From Cordia subcordata (lineage: Eukaryota; Streptophyta; Magnoliopsida; Boraginales; Cordiaceae): a stretch of 64,000 nucleotides of DNA. A program made the translations under genes and the position numbers. The DNA lies in the NCBI GenBank assembly GCA_028554755.1, contig JAPTOF010000009.1, forward strand, positions 13,369,501-13,433,500. The letters are read 5' to 3'. The notes beneath the pieces were generated by a model that made no database searches, had not been told where the DNA came from, and saw only the letters and a program-made list of their open reading frames with translations. Shown here one piece after another: positions 35,148 through 47,884 of this stretch (position 1 is the stretch's first letter; every line of letters begins with the position of its first letter).

Positions 35148-36050
35148 ATATAACTTTCTCATTTATATTTCTGTTAATTAATACTAAACTGTCTGTATTT
35201 GTTTGTAAAATTGACTAGTGAGTTTTTTTAATTTATATTATATATACACACGCACACTAATTATTTTGTCTTATTGAAAACCAAATTTATTTATTTATCG
35301 TTATTAAAACATAAAATTTAAAATGTATCATCTAAAAATTTAAGTTAGATCATATATATAAATTAATTTTAATAACATCTCAAATACATATAATAACAAT
35401 AACTAATTAACTTATCAAATGTAGTGGAAGTCAATTCGAACTATGTCGCTCCATCATTAACACAGGAAAATCACACGCTAAGAGGACTACATTAACTTTC
35501 AACCCCCAGCAGCCGTAATAATATTTGGAACCTTTCACACTGATATTGCCACCTACCAATTTCTAGTACTTATCATACAAGAGAACATTTCCTCTAACTA
35601 AAGCAAAACAATTAATTCGTTTTCCTTTATGAAACTTTTATTGGGTATTAATTTCCATTTAAACATAATATGTATTTCCTTTTCTCAGTTTGTATTCTTC
35701 TACTTTTTTCATGTTCTTGAGGATCAATTTCGTAGGTTTTATTGTTATTTAAAGATTTCTAAAATTTCTTTTTGGTCATGTGAGATAAACATTGAAAGTG
35801 TTACCTTTTCCACCACGCCTATAAGAATTTCTCTTAAAAATTATTTGGGTTATGGAGTTACTTTTTTTTTTGGGTTATGGAGTTGTAGTTAGTATATTGG
35901 TGTCTTTATGACACGTCCCCTATGTGATGAGTCCCAAGAGTTTGAGATCATCTATGAATCTAATGTATCACCATCATCATTGACATCATTATCATTATAT
36001 TTACTAAAGGAGGACAGTTGGAAATCCATGTGACATCACTAGAGGTCTCT
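35148..36050. other. Intergenic DNA
   Basis: No gene or element end recognised. A tandem TTTTTGGGTTATGGAGTT pair lies near 35846-35885. Confidence 0.4.
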
Positions 36051-37667
36051 GTTGGAGATATATTGAAATATAAAGATATTTCAAGATATTCTGTAAATAT
36101 TATATTTCTTTTTCTATATTATGATTGATATCTATAAATCAATTAAAAGTGATTAACTAATTAGCAGTAATTGTGATTAGCGCGTGTTTGGTAGCTAAAT
36201 TGTTATATAAGGAGGACACTATGTATAGAATAATTCATTCAGAAATACAAAAATCTTGTTCATGTTTTTCAGTTTTTCTTTATTCTTTATGTATCTAGTT
36301 CTTATTTTTCCACATGATATCAAAGCTACCATCTTGGTAGCCTGTGCCATTATCATCATGCCCTTGCTAATATTACTATTGGCTTTCCTTTGTCAACATG
36401 GCACTATCTCATATCACTGCTGTCTTTATATTTCCCAATAGAATGGATGTGTTGACCGCAACCACATACACATACTTGACATTATACGTACCTTTTCTGA
36501 TGTCTTCTCTTGCCTTAAGCACTTTTGGAAAGAGGCTGCTCTTACTGCTGTCTATATCATCAATAGGTTGCCCTCCCTTACCATTAATAACCGTACACCC
36601 TATAATCGTCTCTGTGGTTTTCCATCTATCTACGATCACCTTCGAGTGTTTGGTTTTGCATGTTTTGTCCACTCCCAGATCATGAATGAACTAAACTTCA
36701 ACCTTGTGCTCGATTATGTTGCTTTTTGGGTTATGGTAATGAACATGAGAGTAATTTCTTATGCCATTCATTTGGTGATTCAATTTTTGTCAGCCTCTCA
36801 AACCACTCATTACACAGCTGTCCTCCGTATCTTGCAATTTATCAAGGGTACACTCTTCCATGGTTTACTTTTTCTACTCAGTCTCTCTTAGTCTTTCGTG
36901 GATACTCTAATGCTAATTGGGCAGGAGATCCTACTAATCATGTTTCTATGACTGGTTACAACTTTCTTCTTGGTACCTCACTCATCTCTTGGAGAAGTAA
37001 AAAGCAGACTGTTATAGCTCGTTGTAGTGCAAAAGTAGAATATCGTGCCTTGGTTGATGCGACCCAGGAGGTTATTTGGCTTAGATGATTACTCAATGAC
37101 ATGGAAGCAACCCATGATTCAGCTACTGTACTCCATTGTGACAACCAAAATGCCATTCAAATTGCCCATAAAGATGTTTTTCCTGAATGGACACGCCATA
37201 TTAAGGTTGATTGTCATTTCATCTGACTGCATGTTACTAGTGGCACTACTCGTCTTCACTATATTTCTTCAATTGATCATCTAGTAGATATCTTCACCAA
37301 AACTCACCCTCCTGCGCAACATAAAGATGAGCATAAAGGGGTGATTGACAAACTCAACCTAGTGTCCTTCACACCACCTTGAGTTTGAGGGGGATGTTAA
37401 AGATATTTTGAGATATAATGATATTCTAAGATATTCTGTAAATATTATGTTTCCTTTTGTATATTATAATTGATATTCTATAAACAAATTAAAAGTGATT
37501 AGCCAATTAGCATTAATTGTGATTAGTGTGTATTTGGCAACTAGACTCCTATATAAGGAGGACACTATGTACAGAAAATTCATTTAAAAATACAAAATTT
37601 CTCTGTATCTTGTCCATGTTTTCCAGTTTTCCTTTGTTCTTTATGTATCTAGTTTTTGTTTTCGACA
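36051..37667 (+). mobile_element. Internally deleted Ty1/copia retrotransposon
   Basis: LTRs of about 264 and 273 bases (36051-36314 and 37395-37667) share TAAGATATTCTGTAAATATTAT-like sequence and ATATAAGGAGGACACTATGT. They begin TGTT and end ACA. A primer-site-like TGATATCAAAGC follows the first and a purine tract (GTTTGAGGGGGA) precedes the second. Between them are an integrase piece (ALTAVYIINRLPS, then TPYNRLCGFPSIYDHLRVFG) and then directly an RNase H region (GYSNANWAGDPTNH, SWRSKKQT, LHCDNQNAIQIAHK). Gag, protease and most of the reverse transcriptase are missing. Several stops and frameshifts are present. Flanking 5-mers (GTCTC, ATCTT) do not match exactly. Confidence 0.75.
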
Positions 37668-37679
37668 ATCTTCAAATTT

Positions 37680-38560
37680 CCTCCAAAAGTTACTCCACAA
37701 TAAAAAGAAAAGAAAAATCCTAGGTACGAAAGTAACTTTTAGTTTAAATTTCAACAGTGTTATTGCTCTGTTATTTTTGACAATGGTGAGTGGGAGGTAT
37801 GTGGTTAAAATTAAATAATAATGATAATAAGTGTTAGTGAACGTAAAGATAGGGAAATTTGGTAGAATCATAATGGCTTTAAAAATATAAGCAACGGTTG
37901 CAAGTTGGTCATTGTTAAAATAATATTCTTTTTTTGTCAAGCTATACTTATAATTAGATTTATTCTTTTAAATAGGCAGAAATAGCACACGAACTTACGA
38001 TCTTTGACAATTAACCCTAATACATGTCAATATTACAATTTCTTCTAAAATCTTACGTTTTTATCTAAAATCTTATGTTACTAGAGCAAAGTTTATTTCA
38101 TTTATTACCATCTTCAATAGTTAATACTTTTGTAATTTTTTTAAAAAAAGGTAATTGTCTTTATACTTGTATTTTCATCATTAGTTCTTGCAATACATTT
38201 TTTCATAAGCTTGCAAATATATTTAGCTAGTAAATATTAACATAAACCAAAAAACTATGAGTAATCTTAATATTGGCTGATGAAGAAATGGAAAAGAAAA
38301 TGGAAAAAAATTATAGTTTACAGGCTTCCAGTGTTTGTTTGTCTGTCTTTTCAAATCATTGGTTATAATAAATTCTCCTGTATAATAAAATGTACTAAGA
38401 CAATTGCAAAAATTGCGACAATATTTTTAGCATTGCAATAAAGCTTTACCTTCAAAAACCATTTCAAAACTAATACAATAAGCAATACAAGGCAAAAGTG
38501 TTGCACAATATAAAATTGTTGAATGATAAAAACTTTTGTTATTGTTATAAATGAGTTAAA
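37680..38560. repeat. Dispersed repeat copy B (uninterrupted)
   Basis: Collinear with the split repeat at 26905-28780, including TAATGGCTTTTAA, GTTAAAATAATATTCTTT, ATAATTAGATTTATT, TAGAGCAAAGTTTA and CTTTATACTTGTA. It serves as the empty-site version for the 0.9-kb insert in copy A. Function unknown. Confidence 0.7.
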
Positions 38561-39327
38561 ATATTACAGATTGTCATAGAAAATGAATATAATAACATGT
38601 AAGAAAAAAAATTACATATCACAGATATTGCAATAGTTTGATGTAACATCAATAAAAGCACTACAAACAATCTTTAGTTTAGGCGATAATATGCTAGTAG
38701 AAATTGGTGGATTTGAGGCGAAAATTTCTCGTCTCAATTTGACACAGATTTGAGACAAAAAAATTTGTGTACTTATTGTGACTCAGTATTTCTTATATTT
38801 TGGTTTACCTTCCTTTCTGCAATCCATAGTTAAAGATTGGTAAAATACAAATTAAGAAGTCTATCATAACTTTCTAATATTTCTTTTGCAATATATATAA
38901 CCTAAAATTTTATGTTACAAGTAAATAAAGTTTTGACTTAATTTAACATAATTAATTCTTGTTATGAATCATCAATAAAGTTATAAAATCCAATTAAAAT
39001 ATTGTTCTTGTATAAATAAAAGGTATCGAGCGCCAAACTCAGTATTATTCCTAAAAGCATTTAGCTTTGGAATGGAAACTAAGGTTGTGTTTGGTTTGAA
39101 ATATATTTTATAGTTATTGTTTTCAGTTTATAAGATTTAAAATATACGTTTGGTTGGCAAAAGTTAAAATTGTATTCTATCAAATGAAAATTAGGAAATT
39201 TAATCTATTTGTGTGTATTTTAACTTTATATTCACAAATTATTATTATATACACATTATACATATGGCACACATGCTAAACGCATACATTTCACACATTA
39301 TGCGTATTATACACAGTACACGCATTG
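38561..39327. other. Intergenic DNA left of the SIRE-like element
   Basis: AT-rich. The last 90 bases are CA/TA-rich (CACATTATACATATGGCACAC), the same texture as the DNA right of the element, as expected if the element inserted into this tract. Confidence 0.5.
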
Positions 39328-39332
39328 CACAT

Positions 39333-40648
39333 TGTTAGCTAAATATTCATTATTGATTTTGATGATGAAAATATATGCATTATTTTACTAAATAACTTCT
39401 TGTGAAAATGAGATAATATCTAGTTGAAGCTTATGAAAGATTGGAGAAAATGTGCAAAAAAACATTACTTGAAGAAAGAGAAGGAGAGAAGGCATAAGGA
39501 GAAGAAAAGAAGTCATAAGGGGTACCAGACATTATTTTACTTCTTGCTCTCTTTGTGAAATGCCTATATATATTGTGTGGACTTGGCTCAAAATCTTTTT
39601 TTTATTCATAGCAAAAATTTTCCAGTCTTGCACATTTGAAATAACATATGCACAAATGTATTTGAATGCACACATAGAGATAAAATGAGTTTTTGGGGTG
39701 TTTCAATTCACAACATGTGTTTACAAAATTATTCAAAATGATTTAGAGTTGTGAAAATTGCACTTAAAATGATCTTTGCAAAAATCTGGTTTTACTTCAC
39801 ATTCTGAAGTGGCCGGACCCCCCAGCCGGCCGACCGACTGACCGTGGTAGGTCGCCTGGCCAAAACAGAGAGGTGAAGAAAAAAACCGGACCCCCTAGCT
39901 GGTCGACCGGCTAAGGCGTCCGGCCTAGTCAGAGAAGGAAAAGGGTTAGCCGGACGGCCCAGCTGGTCGACCGGCTGAACAGGTGCTGTAATAAATGTAC
40001 TAGCCGTTTATTACCGTTCTGCTGAGAAAATCACTCCTTCTTCACCTACCATAAACCCTAACCCCTAAATCTCTTTAAATACTCATTTAATACACTTCCT
40101 AAACATCAATTGAAGTGTGCTAAAGTGTTTATCATCATACAATCCATCTTTGAGCCATTCTTGCCATATATTTGAGCTTTCAAGAGCTTATTCATCTTTT
40201 TCTTGAAGAAAATTTCAGATTCAATTTTCTCTTAATTCTTGAGAATATACATACTTTGAGAGATATAAACTTTGTAAGATTTATTCTTTAAAGCTTGTAA
40301 AGTGTGGGGAAATCCTAAAGAGTGAATCTCTTGGGTTCTTTGAAGTTGGGCTTCAAAGAGATTGTAAGAACTTGATTTGTGCTTCACCAAGATTTGAAGA
40401 AGCATCTTAGTGGAGTTTTTGAAGTCTTAAGGGAGCATCCTTGGGGGGTGGACGTAGGCTTGGTCGAACCACCTTAAATCGTTTGTTTCTCCTCTCCTTA
40501 TACTTCCTTTTTTATACTTGCTTATTTTGATTACATTGTGTTTGATATATTGATTGTTAGAAATTGCAAATTTTCTTTGAATTTTTAAAAATGAAAATTA
40601 GTACTTATATCTTAATTCACCCCCCCTCTTATGATATTTGCACCCACA
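39333..40648 (+). repeat. 5' LTR of the SIRE-like element
   Basis: Starts TGTTAGCTAA and ends CACCCACA, immediately before AT and the primer site. It contains a block of TCGACCGGCT-type quasi-palindromes at about 39813-39985. Confidence 0.9.
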
Positions 40649-40650
40649 AT

Positions 40651-40667
40651 TGGTATCAGAGCTAGGG
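40651..40667 (+). promoter_or_regulatory. Primer-binding site (Met-tRNA type)
   Basis: TGGTATCAGAGCTAGGG lies two bases after the 5' LTR. It matches the 3' end complement of plant initiator Met-tRNA, used by most plant copia elements. Confidence 0.85.
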
Positions 40668-40708
40668 TTCTACATATAGTTTAACAACTAGTAGAATTTC
40701 TAGCAAAT

Positions 40709-42374
40709 ATGGAGAGAATTTCTATTAAACAAGCACCTCCTTTTGATGGAACTAATTATGCATTTTGGAAAATGAGGATGAAAGTGTTTATATAATCACA
40801 TGATTATAAAACTTGGAAAATAATAGAAAATGGGCCTACCTTACCTACAAAATTAGAGGGTGATAGAAGAATACCCAAACCGAAAAATGAATGGAATGAT
40901 GAAGATATTAAATTATTTGAATTAAATCAAAAAGCATTACATTATTTATTCAATGCTATGAATGCCACCGAGTTTGCTAGAGTAATGGGGTGCACTTCGG
41001 CTAAGGAACTTTGGGATCAACTTGAAGTAACTTATGAAGGAACTAGCCAAGTGAAAGAATCTAGGATTGCTATGCTTGTACATAGATATGAATTATTCAA
41101 GATGCTTCCAAATGAAAATGTTGAGCAAATTTTTTCTAGATTTGTTGAAATTACTAATTGTTTAAAAGCTCTTGGTAAGGATTATTCTAATGTAGAGAAG
41201 GTAAGAAAAGTGCTAAGGAGCTTGCCATCATCATGGCAACCTAAAGTCACGGCAATAAAGGAAGCAAAGGACTTGAATTCATTGGAGCTCAATGGGCTAA
41301 TTGGGTCACTCATGACTCATGAGCTTGAGATAAAGGATCATGAAGAAGAAGAGAAGAAAGCAAAGAAGTCCATTGCCCTCGTTGCATCAAAATACCCATC
41401 AAGTGACGATGAGGAATATGATGAGGACCCGGAAGATGAAGAGATTGCACTTCTAGCCCGAAATTTCAAAAGATTTATGAAATTTAGAAAGATGAGAAAA
41501 AGGGCTTCTTCAAGCAACACAAATTGGAAGAAGAAAGGAAAAGAAGGCAAAGAGTTCAAAAAGATAAAAGATGCAAAAGATGAATTGAAGTGCTTTAATT
41601 GCAACAAGTCGGGATATAAAAGCAAATTGTCCTAAGCTTTCAAAGAAGAAGGAAGGAAAGGTGCTCAAGGCCACGTGGGACTTCTCCTAAACCGAAGAAG
41701 ATGAGGAAGAACATCATGAGGTAGCCAATTTTTGCCTCATGACTAATGAGGGTGAGGTACTATCTTCACCATCTTCATCTATTTATTATTCATCTAGTGA
41801 AGAAGAGGAAGAGGAATATAGTTTTGATGAACTAAAAGATGCATTTGCTAAATTACATGATGACTTATCCTTAGCTTTGGCAAAAAATAAGCAAATGCAT
41901 AAAAGTTTGAAACTTGTTCTTAATGAAAAAGAAATTTTGGAAAAGAAAAATGCTTCTCTTATTGAAAAAATAGACATCTTAGAAAAAGAAAATGATTCAT
42001 ATGTCGAAGATTTTGTAAAGATTGAAAAAGAGGTTAAAGATTTAAAAAAGAAAAATAAGGATTTGAATGAAATTGTTCAAAAGTTTACAAATGGGAAAGA
42101 AAATTTTGAAAAGCTTCTTGGAAGTCAAAAAATGTCTTTTGATAAGAGTGGTATTGGATATAAACTTAGTATTAATCAAAAGAATTTCAAAACCTATTTT
42201 GTCAAGGCTTCTACCGCTACATCCTTCTCTTCACCGAAGTCAAATGTTATTTGTACCTATTGTGAAAAGAAAGGACATGTATGTACTCATTGTTATTACA
42301 AGAAAATTTGTGATAGAGGATCACATGTTCCATATTGGCAAAGACCAAAATGGGTGGTCAAAAACAAAAATTAA
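40709..42374 (+). pseudogene. Copia gag (broken)
   Basis: Starts MERISIKQAPPFDGTNYAFW, a copia gag N terminus. An early TAA (40793-40795) interrupts it. The frame then continues through the gag core (KELWDQLEVTYEGT, VRKVLRSLPSSWQPKV) to a zinc knuckle CFNCNKSGY that runs into a frameshift near 41613. The downstream half (41739-42374) is an acidic, coiled-coil-rich tail (LEKKNASLIEKIDILEKEND) ending with a second knuckle CTYCEKKGHVCTHC. The first knuckle also has Tyr in place of His. The product would be the nucleocapsid. Confidence 0.85.
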
Positions 42375-42478
42375 ACTAACGCCAAGGACCCAAGGTGTTG
42401 GGGACCCCAAAATAAAGAATTGCATTTGAATTTCATGTGTGTAGGTATGCAATAAAAGCAATTCAAGCAAAATAAAAT

Positions 42479-45400
42479 GGATCTTGGATAGTGGATGTTC
42501 CAAGCACATGACGGGGAACTCTTCGCTTTTCCACAAATTAAAAAAGACAAAAGGAGGAGATGTTACCTTTAGGGACAATGGCAAAGGAAAAATTATTGGA
42601 AAAGGAAGCATTGGTAACGAAAACTCTCTTGCTATACACAATGTCCTACTAATAGACGGTCTAAAATTTAATCTACTTAGCATTAGCCAATTATGTGACA
42701 AAGGTCATAAAGTTGTTTTTCAATCTTCTAAATGCCTTGTGTATGAATGTGGAAATAATAATGTGTTATTTGTAGCTCAGAAAAATGAAAATGTTTACAC
42801 TATTGAAATTGATCAACTTATATGTCAACGTGTTAAATGTTTATCCGTTGTGCATGATAATGTTGGTTATGGCATAGAAGATTAGGACATACTAGCATGA
42901 GCTTATTGAATGATTTGTCAAAGCATGATCTTGTTAGAGACCTACCAAAGCTAAAATTTGAAAAAGATAAAATTTGTGATGCTTGCCAATTAGGAAAACA
43001 ACACAAGACATCCTTCAAATCCTTACATAAAGTTTCAACAAATAGAGCATTACAACTATTACATATGGATTTGTTTGGACATATTGATGTGGCAAGCTTA
43101 GAAGGATCTAGGTGTACATTTGTTGTAGTTGATGATTACACTAGATTTACATAGGTCATGTTTTTTGCACATAAAAATGATGCCTTCAATGAATTTGGAA
43201 GATTGTGTAGAAAAGTGCAAAATGAGAAAGGCTATTTTATAACTTGCATCCGTAGTGATAATGGCACCGAATATGTGAATACCCCTTTCATGAACTTTTG
43301 TGATGAACATAGCATTGATCATAACTTTTCGGCCCCTCATACTCCTCAACAAAATGGGGTAGTAGAGAGGAAGAATCGTACATTACAAGAAATGGCAAGA
43401 ACTATGCTAAAAGAACACAACTTGCCAACATATTTTTGGAGTGAAACCATAAATACTGCATGCTATGTGCAAAATAGAGTATTGATTAGACCTATCCTAA
43501 ACAAAACTCCATATGAACAATGGCATGGCAAAACACCTAAAATATCATACTTCAAGGTATTTGGTTGTAAATGCTTTATCCTAAATACTAAGGACCACTT
43601 AAGAAAATTTGATGCTAAATCTAATGAAGGAATATTCTTAGGTTATTCCACAAAGAGGAAAGCATATAGGGTATATAATAAAAGAACTCTTGTTGTGGAA
43701 GAGTCAATACATGTTACATTTGATAAGACTAATCCATTTGTGCCGAGAAAGGAAATTGATGATGTAGGTTATCTCTTGGAAAAGACAACGCTTAAAGATT
43801 CAACTCTAAAAGACAAAGAAAAACCAACAAAGCAAGAAGAACAAGAAAGAGGTCTTAAGCAAATGAGGATATCAAACAATGCTCAAACAAAGATGCAGAA
43901 ACAAAAGAACCTCATGAAGACCTACCAAAAAGTTGGAAGTTCGTAAGAACCATCCTTAAGATCTCATTCTCGGTGATCCAAATGAAGATGTAAGAACTAG
44001 GCATAATATTAGTGCTTTTTGTGAGCATCATGTATTTATCTCTCATATAGAACCCAAAAATGTAAAAGAAGCTCTACTTGATGAAAATTGGATAATTGCC
44101 ATGCAAGAAGAACTTAATCAATTTGAGAGAAAAAAAGTATGGAAGTTAGTTGAAAGGCCTAAAGATAGATCGGTAATAGGAACTAAATGGGTATTCAGAA
44201 ACAAACTAGATGAAGCTGGAATAATGATTAGGAATAAGGCTAGACTAGTTGCACAAAGAATTGATTATGATGAAACCTATGCTCCTGTAGCTAGACTTGA
44301 ATCCATTAGTATGTTACTTGCATTTGCATGTCACATGGACTTTAAGATTTATCAAATGGATGTGAAAAGTGCATTTTTAAATGGATTCATTGAAGAAGAA
44401 GTTTATGTTGAACAACCCCCCGGTTTTGAAGATTCTTGCTTTCTTAATCATGTTTTTAAACTAGAAAAGACATTATATAGTTTAAACAAGCTCCTAGAGC
44501 TTGGTATGAAAGACTTAGTGGATTTCTGGTAGAAAACAATTTTGAAAGAGGAAAACTTGATTCAACCCTATTTATCAAAAGAAAAGACAATGACATTCTA
44601 CTTGTCCAAATCTATGTGGATGATATAATTTTTGGTGCTACTAATATTTCTTTATGTGAGAATTTTTCAAAGTGTATGCACAAAGAGTTCGAGATGAGCA
44701 TGATGGGAGAATTAACCTTCTTCCTTGGACTACAAATCAAATAAGCAAAAGAAGGGATCTTCATAAATCAAGCCAAACACACCAAGGAAATTATCAAGAA
44801 ATTTGGACTTGAAGATGCAAAGGAGATTGAAACTCCCATGAGCCCCTCAACAAAACTAGACAAGGATGAAAAGGGTAAATCAGTAGACGAGAAGAAATAT
44901 AGAGGTATGATCGGTAGCCTATTATATTTAACTACCTCTAGACCTGATATCATGTTTGCAGTGTGCTTATGTGCTAGATTTCAATCTAATCCTAAAGAAA
45001 CTCACTTAACAGCTGTAAAAAGAATCATTAGATATCTTAAAAGAACAATTGATCTAGGGCTTTGATATGCAAAAGGAACGTCATTTGATCTATGTGATTT
45101 TTCTGATACTGACTATGCTGGTTGCAAAATAGATCGTAGGAGCACTAGTGGAACATGCCAATTCCTAGGACATTCCTTAGTATCTTGGTCTTGTAGGAAA
45201 CAAAAGAGTGTTGCTATTTCTACTACCGAAGCTGAATATATTGTAGCTGGTAGTTGTGTGGCTCAAATTTTGTGGATGAAACAAAATTTACTTGATTATG
45301 GATTGAAGTATGATCATGTTCCTATATATTGTGACAATACTAGTGCAATTAACCTCACTAAAAATCCAATTCAACATTCAAGAACTAAGCATATCAAGAT

Positions 45401-45557
45401 TAGGCACCATTTCATTAGAGATCATGTACAAAAAGGTGATATAATACTTGAATTTGTTGATACTTTGCATCAAGTTGCTGATATTTTCACTAAACTTTTG
45501 CATGAAAATCAATTTTGCAAGATTAGGAGAGAAATTGGAATGATAAAATGTGGTTAA
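42479..45557 (+). pseudogene. Copia pol: protease, integrase, reverse transcriptase, RNase H (broken)
   Basis: Protease: DSGCSKHMTGN at about 42488. The frame is lost near 42880. Pre-integrase and integrase follow: CDACQLGKQHK, then catalytic stations LLHMDLFG, RSDNGTEY and NGVVERKN. A TAG at 43153-43155 replaces the Trp of the DYTRFTW region. Reverse transcriptase from 44101: [32 protein letters not shown], a frameshift near 44480, then YVDDIIFGA. A stop lies near 44741. RNase H: DTDYAGCKIDRRSTSG, STTEAEY, YCDNTSA and KHIKIRHHFIRD. A small deletion removes residues just after RLVAQ. All domains are in copia order. None can be made as one polyprotein. Confidence 0.9.
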
Positions 45558-45876
45558 ATGGCATATATATGTGTTTATGTGGCTTTGGTATGAAAAATAA
45601 GAAATGTGTGCACCTTCTGACCCAGCCAGTCGACCGACTAAGCCCTTAGGCGTACAACTAAAACACAACTTTTTAATATGCTCTCTGATCCGGCCGGTCT
45701 ACCTGCCCGCGACTAGCCGGTCGACCGACTGAACGCGGACAGGGTTAAAATTTGGGGGTTTTCACTCCAAATTCACTACATTCATTCAAATTCTCTAAAC
45801 CCTAGCAAAATTTCTCCAAAACCCATCTCAAATTCTTCAATCTTCAACCATTTTCTTCCAAAATTCTTCCTATAAT
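45558..45876. other. Spacer between pol and third ORF
   Basis: It carries two copies of the TCGACCGAC/AGTCGACCGACT-type module (about 45624-45735) that also characterise the LTRs, then CT-rich sequence before the third ORF. Confidence 0.6.
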
Positions 45877-47175
45877 TTGCTTACCCACTTCAAAAAACCA
45901 AGTTTTTACCGATTAATTTTGCAAAAACAACGCGAAATTATGGTGAATCCGAAAGGAAAAAGTCAAGCATGTGGAAAAAAAGGGAAGAGGCCAAGAACAC
46001 AATCTCCACCACCACCACCACCTCCGGTATCCAAGATTCAAGGCAAGCACTCAATTTTATACGGTAAATATATCGTGAACTCTGACTTTGCTGGCACCGA
46101 TATCTTGCCGTCATTTGATAGATGGTCTATGTTCCTACATCTTTATTGTGATGTGCAAGATAAGTTAGTTGTTGAATTTTATGAAAATCTTGAAGTACAT
46201 CGTAGAAGTCCAAATCTTGAATTATCATCTACCGTCTGTGGGGTAAATTTTGTACTTAAAGAGGAAACCTTACATGAAATATTTAATATACCTGTTGATG
46301 GGGAAGGCCACTACAATAGTCAAGGATGGCCAGAAGGAATTAAGGGAACTGACACCACAGGCGAAGTCATAAAATATATGTGGGAGAAAGTAGGACCTAA
46401 GGATCCAAATTTAATTCTTCCATTGTTGAAAGATGTTGATGTTAATACAAAACTTGCTCTTAAAATCATGAGTGAAGTTATTCTCCCTAGAAATATCAAT
46501 GATGGAAAAATTTCAGTCATGGATGCTTATATATATTATAGCCTTAGAGAGAAAAAGGAGATAGCTCTGCCTTTCTTAATCCTTCAACATATGTTACATA
46601 TTAGTGGAAAGGGTGGAGGAAAAAAGACCACTCCTGGTTATGGTATGGCCTTAATGCATATTTTCTCTCATTTCAACATATCTTCAGATGCTCTATATAG
46701 AGAGTTTGCTTGGAATTTTGATATGTTGTATATGAACTTCATGGGCATTTACTAGTACAATATGAAGCCCATAAATAGAGAGACCTTCAAAAGTTTGCCC
46801 CAAAGCACTCAAGCTGCAATTAGGAATAGGACTAAGATGGCCACTACTTTCATCGACCCTGTCTTTGGCACCACTGCACAAAACCTTGATGATATACTTG
46901 GCGGGGTAGACATCACCTTTGAAGAAGATGAAGGGCCGAAAATTGAGGGTAATCCCGACATAGGCATACCAGGAACAACATCCACGGTTGTTAGTACCTC
47001 TAAAGAAGAGGAAAATACTGAGGAAGCAACTCTTAGGCGAGTAATGAGAGAATCTAGGGAACAAGTGCACATTGATGAGCAATGCCAAAGAGAAATTTGT
47101 CGTGGTGCTGGTTCTAGTTCGATGGGTCAACAGGAAGACCCTTTTATGATGGCTCAGATTCTGTCCCAGTTGTAG
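45877..47175 (+). CDS. Third ORF of the SIRE-like element, plant-transposon-protein-like, one in-frame stop
   Basis: The frame runs 45877-46755, is stopped by TAG at 46753-46755, and resumes in the same frame to 47175: 292 plus about 139 codons. An alternative start, MVNPKGKSQ, is at 45937. The N terminus is basic with a seven-proline run. The body reads LVVEFYENLEVHR, then VCGVNFVLKEETLHEIFNIP, the pattern I associate with the 'putative plant transposon protein' domain seen in many plant retroelement ORFs. The tail is acidic. It sits where SIRE elements carry their env-like ORF, but no signal peptide or clear membrane segment is visible, so an envelope role is not supported. It is better preserved than gag-pol. 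Confidence 0.7.
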
Positions 47176-47489
47176 GCATTAAACATTGGTATGGGCAAAA
47201 TAAGGGCTACCATGACAAGCTAATAGGACGAGCTCACTGCTTGGAGGCAACATATTGATTCAGAAATGGCTTCTATGAGATCAGACATGAGGGAATACTT
47301 CAAGGATCACCATGGTCGCGCACCCTAATTTTCTTTTTTTAGAAAAACATTTTTCATTCCACTTGAAAACAATTTTCAGCTTTAGTTGACTTTTACATTC
47401 TTGACTTTGGTTAGCGGGTTATTTCTTTTATACATTTCTTTGCCTTCATATTGATTTTGATGATGCCAAAGCGGGAGAAGTATGGTATG

Positions 47490-47755
47490 GTATTTATGCT
47501 TTGGTGATATATGCTTTGGTGAATGGTATACTTATGCCTTGTTGGCTGTTGATATGTTTACTTGTTTGAATATGGCTATTTTGTGGTATTTATGCTTTGG
47601 TGATATATGCTTTGTATTTTGTGGTATTTATATGCTTTGGTGATATATGCTTTGTATTTTGTGGTATTTATACTTTGGTGATATATGCTTTGGTGAATGG
47701 TGTACTTATGCCTTGTCGGCTGTTGATATGTTTACTTGTTTGAATATGGCTATTT
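47490..47755. repeat. Tandem repeats upstream of the polypurine tract
   Basis: Four or so partial units built on TTTATGCTTTGGTGATATATGC. A larger unit containing CTTATGCCTTGT and GGCTGTTGATATG is repeated at both ends. Confidence 0.85.
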
Positions 47756-47884
47756 GCACGTCTTTGCAAATGAGTTTAAATTTGCATTTTCCAAAAAATT
47801 CACTTTTTAAAGGAATGCATATATTAAGAGGGAGTACTTTTGTCTCATATCTCAAAATTTTGTCATCATCAAAAAGGGGGAGAT

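Noticed and set aside
36256..36891. Several open frames at 36.3-36.9 kb as separate genes
   Set aside because: They are frame pieces of copia integrase within an LTR-bounded, internally deleted element.
46693..47130. 145-aa open frame on the minus strand opposite the copia third ORF
   Set aside because: Antisense shadow; the sense frame has the domain-like pattern and correct position.
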